DNA of 64,000 nt, taken from NCBI GenBank assembly GCA_000242935.3, contig CP007053.1:1364001-1428000 (forward strand). Reading direction: 5' to 3'. Of this stretch, positions 1-9,800 are shown in pieces (position 1 is the first letter of the stretch; every line of letters begins with the position of its first letter). The translations under genes were made by a program, and so were the position numbers. This DNA comes from Opitutaceae bacterium TAV5. GTDB taxonomy: Bacteria; Verrucomicrobiota; Verrucomicrobiia; Opitutales; Opitutaceae. The notes under the pieces were generated by a model. The model saw only the letters and a list, made by a program, of their open reading frames with translations, was not told the origin of the DNA and made no database searches.

Positions 1-248
1 TGACGTTCGGCGGTTTTTTCGACGAACTGCGCCTGCACACCTTCGCCGAGTGGGCCGGGCTGACCCTCAACGAACCGCTGCCCGGCCAGAAGTCGCGCTT
101 CCAGCTCGGCAGCGTGGGCGCGGGCTTCCGGTTCAAATTGAAGGAGCACTTCAACGGCTCCCTCGATCTCGGCCTGCCGCTGCTCGAAGGCGAGCACACC
201 GAGAAAAACGACCCCCGGCTCACCTTCCGACTCTGGAGCGAATTTTAA
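1..248 (+). CDS. C-terminal end of a FhaC/ShlB-type two-partner-secretion transporter (partial)
   Basis: The frame is open from base 3 to the TAA at 246-248, and the start lies outside the window. The ~81 visible residues contain a Leu-Gly-Ser-Val-Gly-Ala-Gly strand, a strand ending in Leu-Gly-Leu-Pro-Leu, and a final Arg-Leu-Thr-Phe-Arg-Leu-Trp-Ser-Glu-Phe strand ending in Phe. This is the usual finish of an FhaC/ShlB 16-stranded outer-membrane barrel. Such proteins export one large haemagglutinin-like partner across the outer membrane. A complete second transporter lies at 24720-26477, so the neighbourhood carries at least two TPS transporters. The call rests only on the barrel end; another barrel family with a C-terminal Phe is possible. 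Confidence 0.6.
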   Translation, partial: TFGGFFDELRLHTFAEWAGLTLNEPLPGQKSRFQLGSVGAGFRFKLKEHFNGSLDLGLPLLEGEHTEKNDPRLTFRLWSEF

Positions 249-271
249 CCCAACACTTCAACGCGATACCT

Positions 272-2152
272 ATGAAACGAGCGACTACCGCCCTCTGCAA
301 ATGGATGCCATGCCTTGCGGCACTGCTGGCCCTGACCAGCCCCGCGCACGCCTGGTGGGATGATAACTGGACCCTGCGCAAGCAGCTCACGGTGGAGGCG
401 CCTGCGCCGGAGGCCCAGCCGGTCGAGAACGCGCCGGTGCTGGTGCGCCTGCACATCGGCAACTTCAGCTTTTCGTCCGCCCGCGAGGACGGAGCTGACC
501 TCCGCTTCGTTGCGGCCGACGACAAGACGCCGCTCCCGTATCACATCGCCCAATACGATGCGCTCCTCGGAGAAGCCTTCGCCTGGGTGAAGGTCCCTGT
601 GGTCAAGATCGGCGAGCCGGCAAAAATCTGGCTCTACTACGGCAACCCCGCCGCCGCGCCGGCCGGGGAGGCGAAGGCCACCTACGACGACGCCACCGCA
701 CTCGTGTATCACTTCGGCGAGCGCGGCCAGCCCGCGCGCGACTACTCCGGCAATGAAAACCATTCCACGACCGCGGGCGTGCCCGTCGAAGGCTCGCTGA
801 TCGGCACCGGCGTTCTCTTCGACGGAACCCGTTCGATCACTATCCCCGCCTCGGAAAGTCTCAACCTGCCCGCCGGGGCCGCGCTGACCTGGAGCGCCTG
901 GATCAAGCCGGTGATTCTCCCCGCCAACGCCGTGATCTACAGCCGCCGCGACGGTGCCAGCGCCGCGTTCGTCATCGGTCTGGATCAAGGCGTGCCCTTC
1001 GTGGAAGTGACCGCCGCCGGACGCACCCAGCGCACCCCGGCGTCGGCTCCGCTGGTCGCCGGTGTCTGGCAGCATCTCTCCGTGGTGGCGGAGGGCTCGC
1101 AGATCACCGTCCATGTCGGCGGAGAAGCCCGCGGCACGCTCGCCGCCGCGCTGCCTGCCCTTGCCACGCCCGCGAGCCTCGGAGCGGACACCATTCCGGG
1201 CTACATCGGCTTCGGTGGCGAACTCGTCGAGTTGCAGATCGCCAAAACCGCCCGGTCCGAAGCCGCGCTCCGTTTCGCCACGCTCAGCCAGAGCGGGGAG
1301 ACGCAGATTCTCGCGATTGGCCCTGACCAAGTGGCGGGGGCCGGCGCGCACGGCGGCGCGCTGACGGAAGCTGCGCAGCACCTTTTCCTCTTCGGCGACA
1401 TCGCCAAAAACATGATGTTCGACGGCTGGATCGCGGTGTTCGTGTGCATCATCATGATCATCGTCGGCTGGGCGGTCGCCATCGGGAAGTTCAGTTACCT
1501 CAACCGCATTCACAAGGGCACCGAAGCCTTCCTCGCGCAGTGGAAGCAAGTGTCCACCGACCTCACCGTCCTCGATCACAGCAACGCCGAAAGCGTCAAG
1601 TCGTTCGGCGGCACGGTCAACGGCAAGACGCAGAAGCTGATCGAGGAAACCCCGCTCTACCACATCTACCACATCGGTTCGGAGGAGATCCGGCATCGCC
1701 TGCAAAACAAGGACGGTTTTCACGGCCTGAGTTCCCGCTCGATGCTGGCGATCAAGACGAAGCTCGACTCCGGCCTCACCCGTGAACTGCACCGCCTCAA
1801 CCGCGGCCTGATTTATCTGACGATCAGCATTGCCGGCGGTCCCTACGTCGGCCTCCTCGGCACCGTCGTCGGCGTGATGATCACCTTCGCCGTGATCGCC
1901 AAGACCGGCGAAGTGGAGGTCAACTCCATCGCGCCCGGCATCGCCTCGGCCCTCCTCGCCACCGTGGCCGGCCTGCTCGTCGCGATCCCCGCGCTGTTCA
2001 TCTACAGCTACCTCAACACCCGCATCAAGGAGATGACCTCCAACATGCGCATGTTCATCGACGAGTTCGTCACCTCGATGGCCGAGTTTTATCCGACGCC
2101 GGCCGACCGCGCCGCGCCGGCCGACATCAACCGCCAGGGAAAGGAAACCTGA
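272..2152 (+). CDS. ExbB/TolQ-type proton channel subunit with secreted DUF2341 and LamG-like domains
   Basis: The 626-aa protein starts at the ATG at 272, because a signal peptide follows directly (cleavage near Ala-His-Ala, residue 27); the open frame further upstream overlaps the preceding gene. Residues ~28-130 start with Trp-Trp-Asp-Asp-Asn-Trp and match the DUF2341 type. Residues ~145-330 look like a LamG/concanavalin beta-sandwich. A membrane helix at ~384-405 is followed by a cytoplasmic stretch and two helices (~513-543 and 557-581) with the Gly-Leu-Leu-Gly-Thr-Val-x-Gly and Ala-Thr-x-Ala-Gly motifs of MotA/TolQ/ExbB. The role is the proton-driven motor subunit that energises TonB. 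exbD begins one base after its stop. The external domain, about 350 residues, is not part of classical ExbB. Confidence 0.88.
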   Translation: MKRATTALCKWMPCLAALLALTSPAHAWWDDNWTLRKQLTVEAPAPEAQPVENAPVLVRLHIGNFSFSSAREDGADLRFVAADDKTPLPYHIAQYDALLGEAFAWVKVPVVKIGEPAKIWLYYGNPAAAPAGEAKATYDDATALVYHFGERGQPARDYSGNENHSTTAGVPVEGSLIGTGVLFDGTRSITIPASESLNLPAGAALTWSAWIKPVILPANAVIYSRRDGASAAFVIGLDQGVPFVEVTAAGRTQRTPASAPLVAGVWQHLSVVAEGSQITVHVGGEARGTLAAALPALATPASLGADTIPGYIGFGGELVELQIAKTARSEAALRFATLSQSGETQILAIGPDQVAGAGAHGGALTEAAQHLFLFGDIAKNMMFDGWIAVFVCIIMIIVGWAVAIGKFSYLNRIHKGTEAFLAQWKQVSTDLTVLDHSNAESVKSFGGTVNGKTQKLIEETPLYHIYHIGSEEIRHRLQNKDGFHGLSSRSMLAIKTKLDSGLTRELHRLNRGLIYLTISIAGGPYVGLLGTVVGVMITFAVIAKTGEVEVNSIAPGIASALLATVAGLLVAIPALFIYSYLNTRIKEMTSNMRMFIDEFVTSMAEFYPTPADRAAPADINRQGKET

Positions 2153-2153
2153 C

Positions 2154-2555
2154 ATGGACGCCGGCGACGACAACAAGTCCTACGACGACATCAACGTCAC
2201 CCCGATGGTGGACCTCTACCTGGTCCTCCTGCTGATCTTCATCATCATGACCACGGCGGGGGTGACTGGCGTCAAGGTCGAGCTGCCCAAGAGCAGCCCG
2301 GCGCCGACCCTCAGCGAGACGAAGAGCCGGGCCGTCACCGTCAACAACCAGGGTAAGATTTTCCTGGATACCGTTCCCGTCACGCTCGAACAACTCGAAC
2401 AACGTCTCAAGGAGCACAAGGCGAAGCACGCCGACTTCCCCGTCGTGGTGCGCGGCGACCGGCTCACGCAATACCAGGGCGTCATGGATGTCCTCGACGT
2501 GTTCGGCCGCGTCGGCCTCACGCAAATCGGTCTGGCAACCCAGCCCCCGAAATAA
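2154..2555 (+). CDS. exbD: ExbD/TolR family biopolymer transport protein
   Basis: This 133-aa protein is the usual ExbD length. A short cytoplasmic N-terminus leads into Ile-Asn-Val-Thr-Pro-Met-Val-Asp and one membrane helix (~20-40). Asp20 is in the position of the proton-carrying Asp of ExbD. The rest is a periplasmic alpha/beta domain with a conserved segment in which a bound Asp-Val-Phe-Gly precedes the C-terminus. It starts one base after the exbB-like stop, and the tonB-like gene starts immediately after its own stop, so all three are translated from one message. Together they form the inner-membrane energy-transducing complex. Confidence 0.92.
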   Translation: MDAGDDNKSYDDINVTPMVDLYLVLLLIFIIMTTAGVTGVKVELPKSSPAPTLSETKSRAVTVNNQGKIFLDTVPVTLEQLEQRLKEHKAKHADFPVVVRGDRLTQYQGVMDVLDVFGRVGLTQIGLATQPPK

Positions 2556-3308
2556 ATGGACACGCTCGAACAAGACGACGCCAAGGGCATCTACGGCTTT
2601 TTCCGGAAACGGGCCGTGCTGCTCAGTCTCGCCGCCCTCGCAGTCGGCGGAGTGGTGGCGCTTGCGTTCCGGTTTTCCTCGGGAGGCAAGCCCGCGCCCC
2701 GTCCGGCTCCGGAGGTTTCGGTCGTGCGCGTGGCGTTGCCGCCGCCTCCACCTCCGCCACCCCCGCCGCCTCGCCCGGAGCCGCAGCCCCGGCCCGAGGA
2801 CACGCCGGTCAATCCGCAGGAGATGACCGTCGCCGAGCCCACGCCCGAGGCTCCCGTCGAGGCACCCGACAATGCGCCGGCTTCCGATGCCCCTGACGCC
2901 GGCGGCGAGGCGATGGGCACCAACATCCAGGGCGACGGCTCGCCCAATGCCTTCGGTTTGGCCGGCAGCGGCCACGGCGGCATCATCGGCGGCACCGGCT
3001 CCGGTTTCGGTCCTCGTGGCGGAGGCGGCGGCAGCCGCTGGGGCGCCTACAACAGCCGCCTGAGCGCGCAGATTCAGCGTGCCCTCCTGAATCACAAGAA
3101 AACCCGCAGCTCCGAACTCACCACCGTGGTGCGCCTGTGGGTGGAGGGCGGCCGGGTGGTCCGCGCCGAACTCGCCGAAAGCACCGGCGATCCCGACCTC
3201 GACCGTGCCCTCCAGTCCGAAGTGCTCGTGAGCCTGAATCCGGGGGAGGCCCCGGCCGACATGCCGCAACCCATCGTCCTGCGCCTCACCGGCCAGCGCT
3301 CCCACTAA
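2556..3308 (+). CDS. TonB-like energy transducer
   Basis: A 250-aa protein with the TonB layout. The cytoplasmic N-terminus is followed by a single membrane helix (~22-42), a Pro-rich periplasmic spacer with a run of eleven Pro (~63-75) and Pro/Glu-rich continuation, a Gly-rich linker (~125-165), and a C-terminal alpha/beta domain (~168-248) of the TonB/TolA C-terminal type. ATG 2556 follows the exbD stop codon with no gap. It should carry energy from the ExbB/ExbD motor to outer-membrane proteins. No TonB-dependent receptor is visible in this window; the next gene is a porin, so the partner is unknown. Confidence 0.82.
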   Translation: MDTLEQDDAKGIYGFFRKRAVLLSLAALAVGGVVALAFRFSSGGKPAPRPAPEVSVVRVALPPPPPPPPPPPRPEPQPRPEDTPVNPQEMTVAEPTPEAPVEAPDNAPASDAPDAGGEAMGTNIQGDGSPNAFGLAGSGHGGIIGGTGSGFGPRGGGGGSRWGAYNSRLSAQIQRALLNHKKTRSSELTTVVRLWVEGGRVVRAELAESTGDPDLDRALQSEVLVSLNPGEAPADMPQPIVLRLTGQRSH

Positions 3309-3324
3309 TTTTCCAAGAAACCAG

Positions 3325-5043
3325 ATGAACATCGTTCCCTTCAAGCCAGTCACCGTCCGCACGGCGCTCCTCTTCACCGCGACCCTCGCCCTCCTCGCAC
3401 CCGGCCTGTCCGCGCAGGATGCGACGGCCGTCGATCCGTCGGAGAAGTTCGCGGTCAACCTGGTCCGCCTGCTGGTGGAGCAGAAAGTGTTCACGCCCGA
3501 TCAGGGCGAAGCGCTCATCCGGCAGGCCGCCGCCGAGACCGCCGCCGCGCAGGCCGCCGCCGCTCCCGCGCCCGACGAGATGCGCGTGGCTTACGTGCCG
3601 GAGATCGTGAAAGAGCAGATTCGCGACGACATCAAGCAGGAGGTCATGAAGCAGGCCCGCGAGGAAAACTGGGCCAGCCCCCGCGCCCTGCCCGAGTGGG
3701 TGTCCCGCTACCGCTTCGCCGGCGACTTCCGCTTCCGCTACGAAGGAATCGGGTTTCCCGGCGACAATGCCGTCAGCCCGACCGCGAACCCCTTCATCAA
3801 CTTCAACGCCATCAACACCGGGTCGCCCTTCGACATTTCCGACCTCAACACCACGACCAGTCCCCCGTTTTACAACGCCGATCAGGACCGCTCGCGCGTC
3901 CGCATCCGCGCCCGCCTCGGCGCCGAAATCGACCTCGGCGAAAACTTCGCGACCGGCATCCGCCTCGCCACCGGCGACAGCAACTCGCCGATCTCCGCCA
4001 ACCAGACCCTCGGCTCCGGCCCCGGCTTCTCCAAATACGCCGCGTGGATCGACCGCGCTTACTTGCGCTACGACATGCCCTCTGACTATGGCGACCGCGA
4101 ACTCACCCTGACCGTCGGCCGCTTCAACAATCCCTTCTTCGCCACAAATCTCCTTTGGGCGAACGACCTCGGGTTCGACGGCGCGCTTCTTCAGGCCCGC
4201 TACGGCATCGGCGAAGCTGTCTCGCCGTTCTTCACCGCCGGCATCTTCCCGGTCTGGAACACCGACCTCAACTTCGCGACCACCAACCCCACCAAGTTCG
4301 AGAGCGACGACAAGTGGCTCTACGCCGCCCAGCTCGGCTTCGACTGGAAGGTCAGCAAGGACTTCGACCTGAAAGTCGCCGCCGCCTACTACGCCTTCGA
4401 GAAGGTCGATGGCCGTCTCTCCAGCCCCTACATCCCGCTCAATGCGAACGATCCGGGCGACACCGACGGCACACGCCCGGCCTTCGCCCAAAAGGGCAAC
4501 ACCTACATGGCCCTGCGCAACATCCCGGAATACTACCCGGATGGGACGACCCTCACGAATCAGTATCAATACTTCGGCCTGGCGTCTCCCTTCCGCGAAG
4601 TCGCGTTGACCGCTCGCGCCTCCTGGAAGGGCTTCGACCCGATTCACCTCTGGCTCGACGCCGAGGTCGTCAAAAACCTCGCCTATGACGAGGCGCACGT
4701 CGCCTCCGAGGCCGTGAACAATTTCGGTCCCGGCGGCGTTTACGACGGAGGCAGCCTCGGCTGGCTGGTGCAGTTCAACGCCGGCCACCCCGCGCTGACC
4801 AAACGGTGGGACTGGCAGGTCAGCCTCGGCTACCGCCACGTCGAGACCGACGCGGTGGTCGATGCCTTCACCGACTCCGACTTCGGCCTCGGCGGCACCA
4901 ACGTCAAGGGCTACACGCTCGGCGCCAGCCTGGCGCTCTCGAAGCGCGTCTGGTCCCGCATCCTCTGGATGAGCTCCGACAGCATCGGTGGCCCCAAATT
5001 CAGCGTCGATACCCTCCAAATCGACCTCAACGCGAAGTTCTGA
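3325..5043 (+). CDS. Putative outer-membrane porin
   Basis: The 572-aa protein has a signal peptide (~1-30, ending Leu-Ser-Ala-Gln) and a short predicted coiled coil (~40-110, rich in Gln, Ala and Glu). From ~120 it runs as alternating short strands and turns, typical of a large beta-barrel (repeated Arg-x-Arg, Tyr-x-Phe and Gly-Arg-Phe patterns), and ends in Leu-Asn-Ala-Lys-Phe with a terminal Phe. Layout and length fit the putative-porin family common in Verrucomicrobia and Bacteroidetes. It starts 16 bases after the tonB-like gene, which suggests that the pore is made with, and perhaps energised by, the ExbBD-TonB complex. The substrate cannot be read from the sequence. Confidence 0.72.
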   Translation: MNIVPFKPVTVRTALLFTATLALLAPGLSAQDATAVDPSEKFAVNLVRLLVEQKVFTPDQGEALIRQAAAETAAAQAAAAPAPDEMRVAYVPEIVKEQIRDDIKQEVMKQAREENWASPRALPEWVSRYRFAGDFRFRYEGIGFPGDNAVSPTANPFINFNAINTGSPFDISDLNTTTSPPFYNADQDRSRVRIRARLGAEIDLGENFATGIRLATGDSNSPISANQTLGSGPGFSKYAAWIDRAYLRYDMPSDYGDRELTLTVGRFNNPFFATNLLWANDLGFDGALLQARYGIGEAVSPFFTAGIFPVWNTDLNFATTNPTKFESDDKWLYAAQLGFDWKVSKDFDLKVAAAYYAFEKVDGRLSSPYIPLNANDPGDTDGTRPAFAQKGNTYMALRNIPEYYPDGTTLTNQYQYFGLASPFREVALTARASWKGFDPIHLWLDAEVVKNLAYDEAHVASEAVNNFGPGGVYDGGSLGWLVQFNAGHPALTKRWDWQVSLGYRHVETDAVVDAFTDSDFGLGGTNVKGYTLGASLALSKRVWSRILWMSSDSIGGPKFSVDTLQIDLNAKF

Positions 5044-5052
5044 CCCGTCCTC

Positions 5053-5691
5053 ATGAAAACCGTATCCAAAATTCTTCTACACGCGCTTGTCGGCCTGTGC
5101 CTGTCCGGTGTCGCTCTCGCGCAGCAGCCCGCCGACGCGGCCGCGCAGACCGAGCTGCGCCTGCGCGAAGCCCTGCGCGCCACGACCCTGCAACTGCGCT
5201 CGGCACAGACCGACCTCGCCGCCCTCCAGCTCGTGAAGGACGAGATCGAGAAGGAGCGCGACGCCTTCAAAAAAGAGCTGGCCGCGGTGAAGAAGCAGGC
5301 CGAGGCCGACCGCGCCGCCGCCGAGAAAACGGCGGAGGCCCTGAACAAACAGATCGGCGAAAAAGACACGAAAATCGCCGAACTGACCGCGACCGGTGCG
5401 CAGTGGAAAAAGACCGCCGAGGACACGAACGCCCTCGCACTGAAACTGGATGCCGAGCGCAACCGCCTTGAGGCCGTGAGTGCGGAGTGGGAGCGCCGCG
5501 CGGCCGACCGCGAGACCAGGAACGTGGCCCTGGTGCGTCTCTCCCAGGAAATCCTCACGCGGCTGGAGCGCTTCGGCCTGGGCGATGCCCTCACCGCCCG
5601 CGAGCCCTTCGTCCGCACCAAGCGCGTCGAGTTGCAGACCCTCGTGCAGGACTACGCCGACCGCATCACCGACAACAAGGCCACCCGCTAA
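5053..5691 (+). CDS. Periplasmic coiled-coil protein of unknown function
   Basis: A 212-aa protein, nine bases downstream of the porin stop. A signal peptide (~1-25, ending Ala-Leu-Ala-Gln) is followed by a long, highly charged helix with heptad-like Leu/Ala spacing from ~30 to 180, rich in Glu, Lys, Arg and Ala. This is almost certainly a coiled coil. No catalytic motif is visible. Position between a porin and a periplasmic PPIase suggests a structural or chaperone-like role in the envelope, but this is inference from context only. Confidence 0.7.
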   Translation: MKTVSKILLHALVGLCLSGVALAQQPADAAAQTELRLREALRATTLQLRSAQTDLAALQLVKDEIEKERDAFKKELAAVKKQAEADRAAAEKTAEALNKQIGEKDTKIAELTATGAQWKKTAEDTNALALKLDAERNRLEAVSAEWERRAADRETRNVALVRLSQEILTRLERFGLGDALTAREPFVRTKRVELQTLVQDYADRITDNKATR

Positions 5692-5775
5692 CTTTCACTT
5701 CAACCCGAACCTTAACCTTCAACTGCACGGCCCCGCCGTGCTCCTCCCATGAACACCGTTCCCTCTTCCCAACCC

Positions 5776-6672
5776 ATGAATATCAAACCGATTCTATCCA
5801 CCGCCCTGAGTTTTGGCGCCGCTGTGGCCCTGCACGCGCAGGAGCCCAGCCCCGGCGTCCTCGCCCGCACCGGCGACACCGAGATCAAGATCGAGGACAT
5901 CCGCGCCTCGCTCGAAACGCTCGCTCCGCAGGAGCAGGCCGCGCTCGCCCGCGATCCCAACCTGCTCAACCAGGCCGTGCGCTCGCTGCTCGCCCGCCAG
6001 ATCGTGCTCAAGGAAGCACTCGAAAAGAAGTGGGACCAGTCGCCCGCCGCCGCGACCGCGCTCCAGCGCGCCCGCGAAAACGCCCTCGTCGAAAGCTATC
6101 TCCAGGCCGTCTCGCTCCCGCCCGAGGGATTTCCCTCGGAGACCGAGTTGAAGGCGCTCTACGAGGCCAACAAGGCCCAGCTCATCGTCCCCCGGCAGGT
6201 GCGGCTCTCGCAGATTTTCGTCGCCAAGCCCAAGGAGGCCGCCGCCCTCAACAAGGCCCGCGCCAAGCTCGCTTCCGTGGAGGACGATCTCGCCGCTGCC
6301 GGCGCCGACTTCGCCGCCATCGCCAGGACGAGCAGCGACGAGCGCAACAGCGCCGAGCGCGGTGGAGAGGCTGGCTGGGTATTGGAGACTCAACTACGCC
6401 CGGAAATCCGCGCTGCCGTGGCCGGTCTCGCCCTGGAGAAAATCGCCGGCCCCGTCGAACTGGATGACGGCTGGCATTTCGTGAAAATCCACGAGGAGAA
6501 GGAGCCGCAGACGCTCGCCTTCGACCAGGTCCGCGGCCAGCTCACCCAGCAGATTCGCACCGAGAAGGCCAAGGCCAACCGCCAGACCTACCTCGCCCGC
6601 CTGCTGGAGCAAAATCCGCTCGTGATCAACGAACTCGCGCTGCCCCAGCTCCTCGCCAAGCCCGGCAACTAA
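5776..6672 (+). CDS. Periplasmic parvulin-type peptidyl-prolyl isomerase (SurA/PrsA-like)
   Basis: The ATG at 5776 is preferred because a signal peptide starts there (ending His-Ala-Gln); an in-frame ATG at 5749 would add nine residues. The 298-aa protein has a helical SurA-N-like region (~20-130) and a parvulin domain at ~139-245. The domain shows Arg-Gln-Val-Arg-Leu-Ser-Gln-Ile-Phe, the acidic/Ser-rich loop, Gly-Gly-Glu-Ala-Gly-Trp and Gly-Trp-His-Phe-Val-Lys, as in the family. Such enzymes isomerise prolyl bonds and chaperone outer-membrane proteins. Lying between a porin and exported giant proteins, it plausibly helps their folding or export. Confidence 0.85.
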   Translation: MNIKPILSTALSFGAAVALHAQEPSPGVLARTGDTEIKIEDIRASLETLAPQEQAALARDPNLLNQAVRSLLARQIVLKEALEKKWDQSPAAATALQRARENALVESYLQAVSLPPEGFPSETELKALYEANKAQLIVPRQVRLSQIFVAKPKEAAALNKARAKLASVEDDLAAAGADFAAIARTSSDERNSAERGGEAGWVLETQLRPEIRAAVAGLALEKIAGPVELDDGWHFVKIHEEKEPQTLAFDQVRGQLTQQIRTEKAKANRQTYLARLLEQNPLVINELALPQLLAKPGN

Positions 6673-6684
6673 ACGTCTCCGCCG

Positions 6685-6713
6685 ACCCGGCTGGTCCCTC
6701 CGGCCAGCCGGGT
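6685..6713 (+). terminator. Hairpin after the PPIase gene
   Basis: A perfect 10-bp stem (ACCCGGCTGG pairing with CCAGCCGGGT) encloses a 9-base loop. It is followed by a C/T-rich stretch, not a clean T run. It sits 13 bases past the PPIase stop and before the giant haemagglutinin gene, so it separates the exbB-PPIase unit from the TPS genes. Confidence 0.6.
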
Positions 6714-6861
6714 TCTCTCCGGCCTTTGTTCCTTCATCCGCCCGCTTTGAGGGCACCCGATTCAGTCAGCCCCTTCGGGGCCATCGCCTTCGGCGATGCC
6801 ATCTCCGCGCTTCCGCGTTCCGTCAGCTCTTCCGCCTTTTCGTCCTTCCGTCCTTCCCGCC

Positions 6862-9800
6862 ATGTCTCCCGCCTCCCGCCGTCTCTTCCGCGCCATCCGG
6901 GCGCTCGCCGCCACACAGCTCAGTCTTTCGCTTTCCGGTGTGCTGCCGCTGGCCGCGGCGAGCGGGAACGACATGTTCCGTCCCCGTAACGGCGGGAGCA
7001 CGCCGGGCCTTCCTCCCGCCGCCAACCCGGCGGCGCAGTTGCCGGCCAGCCACGGCGGGGCCAACCAGTCCTTTGCCCGCATCACGCAATCGGTCGCCGC
7101 CGTGCGCGCCGCTCAGGATGTGGCCCGCGCCGCCGCTCAGGCCGCAGTTTCGAATGTTCCCAACGGCCTCGCTCCCGGCGGCCTCGTCGTCGCTCCCGGC
7201 GCTACGCCCGGCTCCTCCCTCTGGCTCGGCGCCGCCGCTCCGGTCCAGACGCAAAACGGCCCACGCACTCAGGTGGACATCGTCCAGCAACAGGCCAAGG
7301 CGATCCTCACCTGGGAGTCCTTCAACATCGGCAAGGAAACCACGCTCACTTTCGACCAGCGCGGCAACGCCGACTGGATCGCCCTCAATCGCGTCACCGG
7401 CGCCGATACCAACCCCTCGCAAATCCTCGGCCAGTTGAAGGCCGACGGGCAGGTCTATATCGTCAACCAGAACGGCATCATCTTCGGCGGTTCCTCCCAA
7501 GTGAACGTCGGCGCCCTCACAGCCTCCTCGCTCAATATCACCGACGAAAACTTCCAGCGGGAGTTCGTCACCTCTGTCTGGCAGCAGACCCCGACCTTCC
7601 AGGCCGTCGCCGGCGTTGTCCCCGGCGACATCAAGGTCGAGGCCGGCGCTCGCATCGAGACTGATGCCTCCGGCCGTGTTTTCTTGCTCGGCGGCAACGT
7701 CGCCAACCACGGCACGATCCGCACCCCCGACGGCCAGACGATCCTCGCCGCCGGGCAGCGTGCCTTTCTCAAGGCCAGCACCGAGTCCAACCTGCGCGGC
7801 TGGGAGATCGAGGTCGTCGGCAACACCGCCGACACCGGCCTTGCCGCCAACTCCGGTGAGATCATCGCCGAGCGTGGCAACATCACCCTTGTCGGCAAGG
7901 ATGTCTCCGTCGCCGGCCGCCTCGCCGCCACCACCTCGGCCACTGCCAACGGCTCCGTCTTCCTGCACGCCCGCGACGAGGCGCTCGCCCAATTCAACGA
8001 CAACGGTATCTTCGAGGGTGTCGGGTTTCTCCGTTCGGGCATTCTGACCATCGAGGCTGGGACGGTCATCGACATCCTCCCCGAGTATTCCTCCACCGAT
8101 ACGGTTACGGCCACCGCGCTGATCGATCCTTCGCAGGTCGATCTCTACGGGAAGACGATTCACCTCGGGGATGATTCCGCCATTGTCGCCCCTTCTGGCG
8201 ACGTCGCCCTGACCAGTGTATCCAGCTTGCTGGTGCCCTATGCCCAGCAGAGCGAGACGGAGCGCGGCGCATCCCGCATCTACATCGGCAAAAACGCCCT
8301 CATCGACGTGTCCGGCAGTCTCGGCGTGGTCGCGGACGGCACGCGCAACTTCGTGGAGGTCGAGCTGCGCGGCAATGAGCTGCGCGACAACCCGCTCCTT
8401 TACGATCTCCTCTACGGCAAGAAAGTGTGGGTCGATCTGCGCGACACCGGCACCTTCGACGACCCCTTCATGGCCGACGTCGAATGGATCGAGAGCCGGC
8501 CCGGCGTCTGGATTGGCTCGCCGCTTTTCGACGCCACCGGCTACATCAACCAGCTCCGCCGCGGAGTCGGGGAACTCACCGCTACCGGAGGCAACATCAC
8601 CGCCAGCGCCTACGGCGACATCGTGGTGCGCGAGGGCGCGGTGCTCGACGTTTCCGGCGGCACCGTCAATTACACCGCCGCCGTCGGCCAAGTCACCCGC
8701 CTGCGCTCCGCCTCCGGCGCCACGGTCGATGTGGGCAACGCGACCTGGGGCGAATCCTACACCGGCATCGTGGGCATCCATTCCGTCGATCACGGCCGCT
8801 GGGGCGTCACCGAGGATTTTTATCTGCCCTTCGTCTCCTCCCCGCGCTTCTCCGAAGCCTACACCGAAGGCAAGGCCGCCGGCACCGTCTCGCTCGATGC
8901 CCAGCGCGTCGCCCTCGACGGGCAGATCAACGCCCATGTCACCCTTGGTGAACGGCAGGTAGGCAACTCCGCCGCGCCCATCGGCGGGGCGCTCGTCATC
9001 GGCCATGCCGGCGCCACCCGCTCGAATCCCACTTGGCAGCTCGACTACCGTCTGACCGGTGCCGACATCGTCTCGGACGGCGCTCGGTTGGATGACGACT
9101 TTTCTTTCGGGGATCGTCTCGCCGACGATTTCCGCACCGCTCTTTCCACCGGGATGCTGGCGGAGGGCGGCGTCGGCTCGCTCCATGTATATGCGATCGA
9201 AGGTATCAGCGTGGCCCAAGGCGTCACGCTCGACCTGGGCGCGCGCGGCTCCGCCGTGCTGGCCGCCCGCGAGATCGCGGTGGACGGCACGATCCGGGCC
9301 GCTGGCGGCTCGATCACGCTGCGGGCCGATTATGCCGACCTTCCGCCTTTTTCCACTTCGACCCAATCCTCGGCACCCCGTCCGCCACTGGCGATCACCC
9401 TTGGCGAATCCTCCGTGCTCGATGTGAGCGGCCAGTGGGTCAACGCCTTCACGGGAAACGTGGATGCCCCCTTCGCCGTCCACGGCGGCACCGTCAGCCT
9501 CCTCACCAACGAGCTTACGCCCGTCAACAGCCTGCCTTCGCTTGAAGGCGAGGGCGTCGCCAGCGGCGTCATCACCCTGGCGCAAGGCAGCGTCATCGAC
9601 GTGTCCGGCGGCGGCTACGTCAATACCAGGGGCAGCCTCTCCCGCCTCGGCAATGCCGGCTCCATCGTCATCGGTGCCACCGACATCCTTTTCGGCGACG
9701 GCCTTGCCACCTATGACGGCCTGCGCGGCTATGCGCTCGCCACCACGACCTCCGCCGGCCGCGGCGGTAGCCTCTCGCTCACCCATCGCGCCATCCAAGT

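Noticed and set aside
3286-5019. Long open frame antisense to the porin (also long antisense frames over the giant exoproteins, for example 6823-9891 and 13303-15252)
   Set aside because: High GC gives long antisense frames; translations are Gly/Arg/Ala/Val-rich without domains, while the plus-strand genes have clear signals and motifs.
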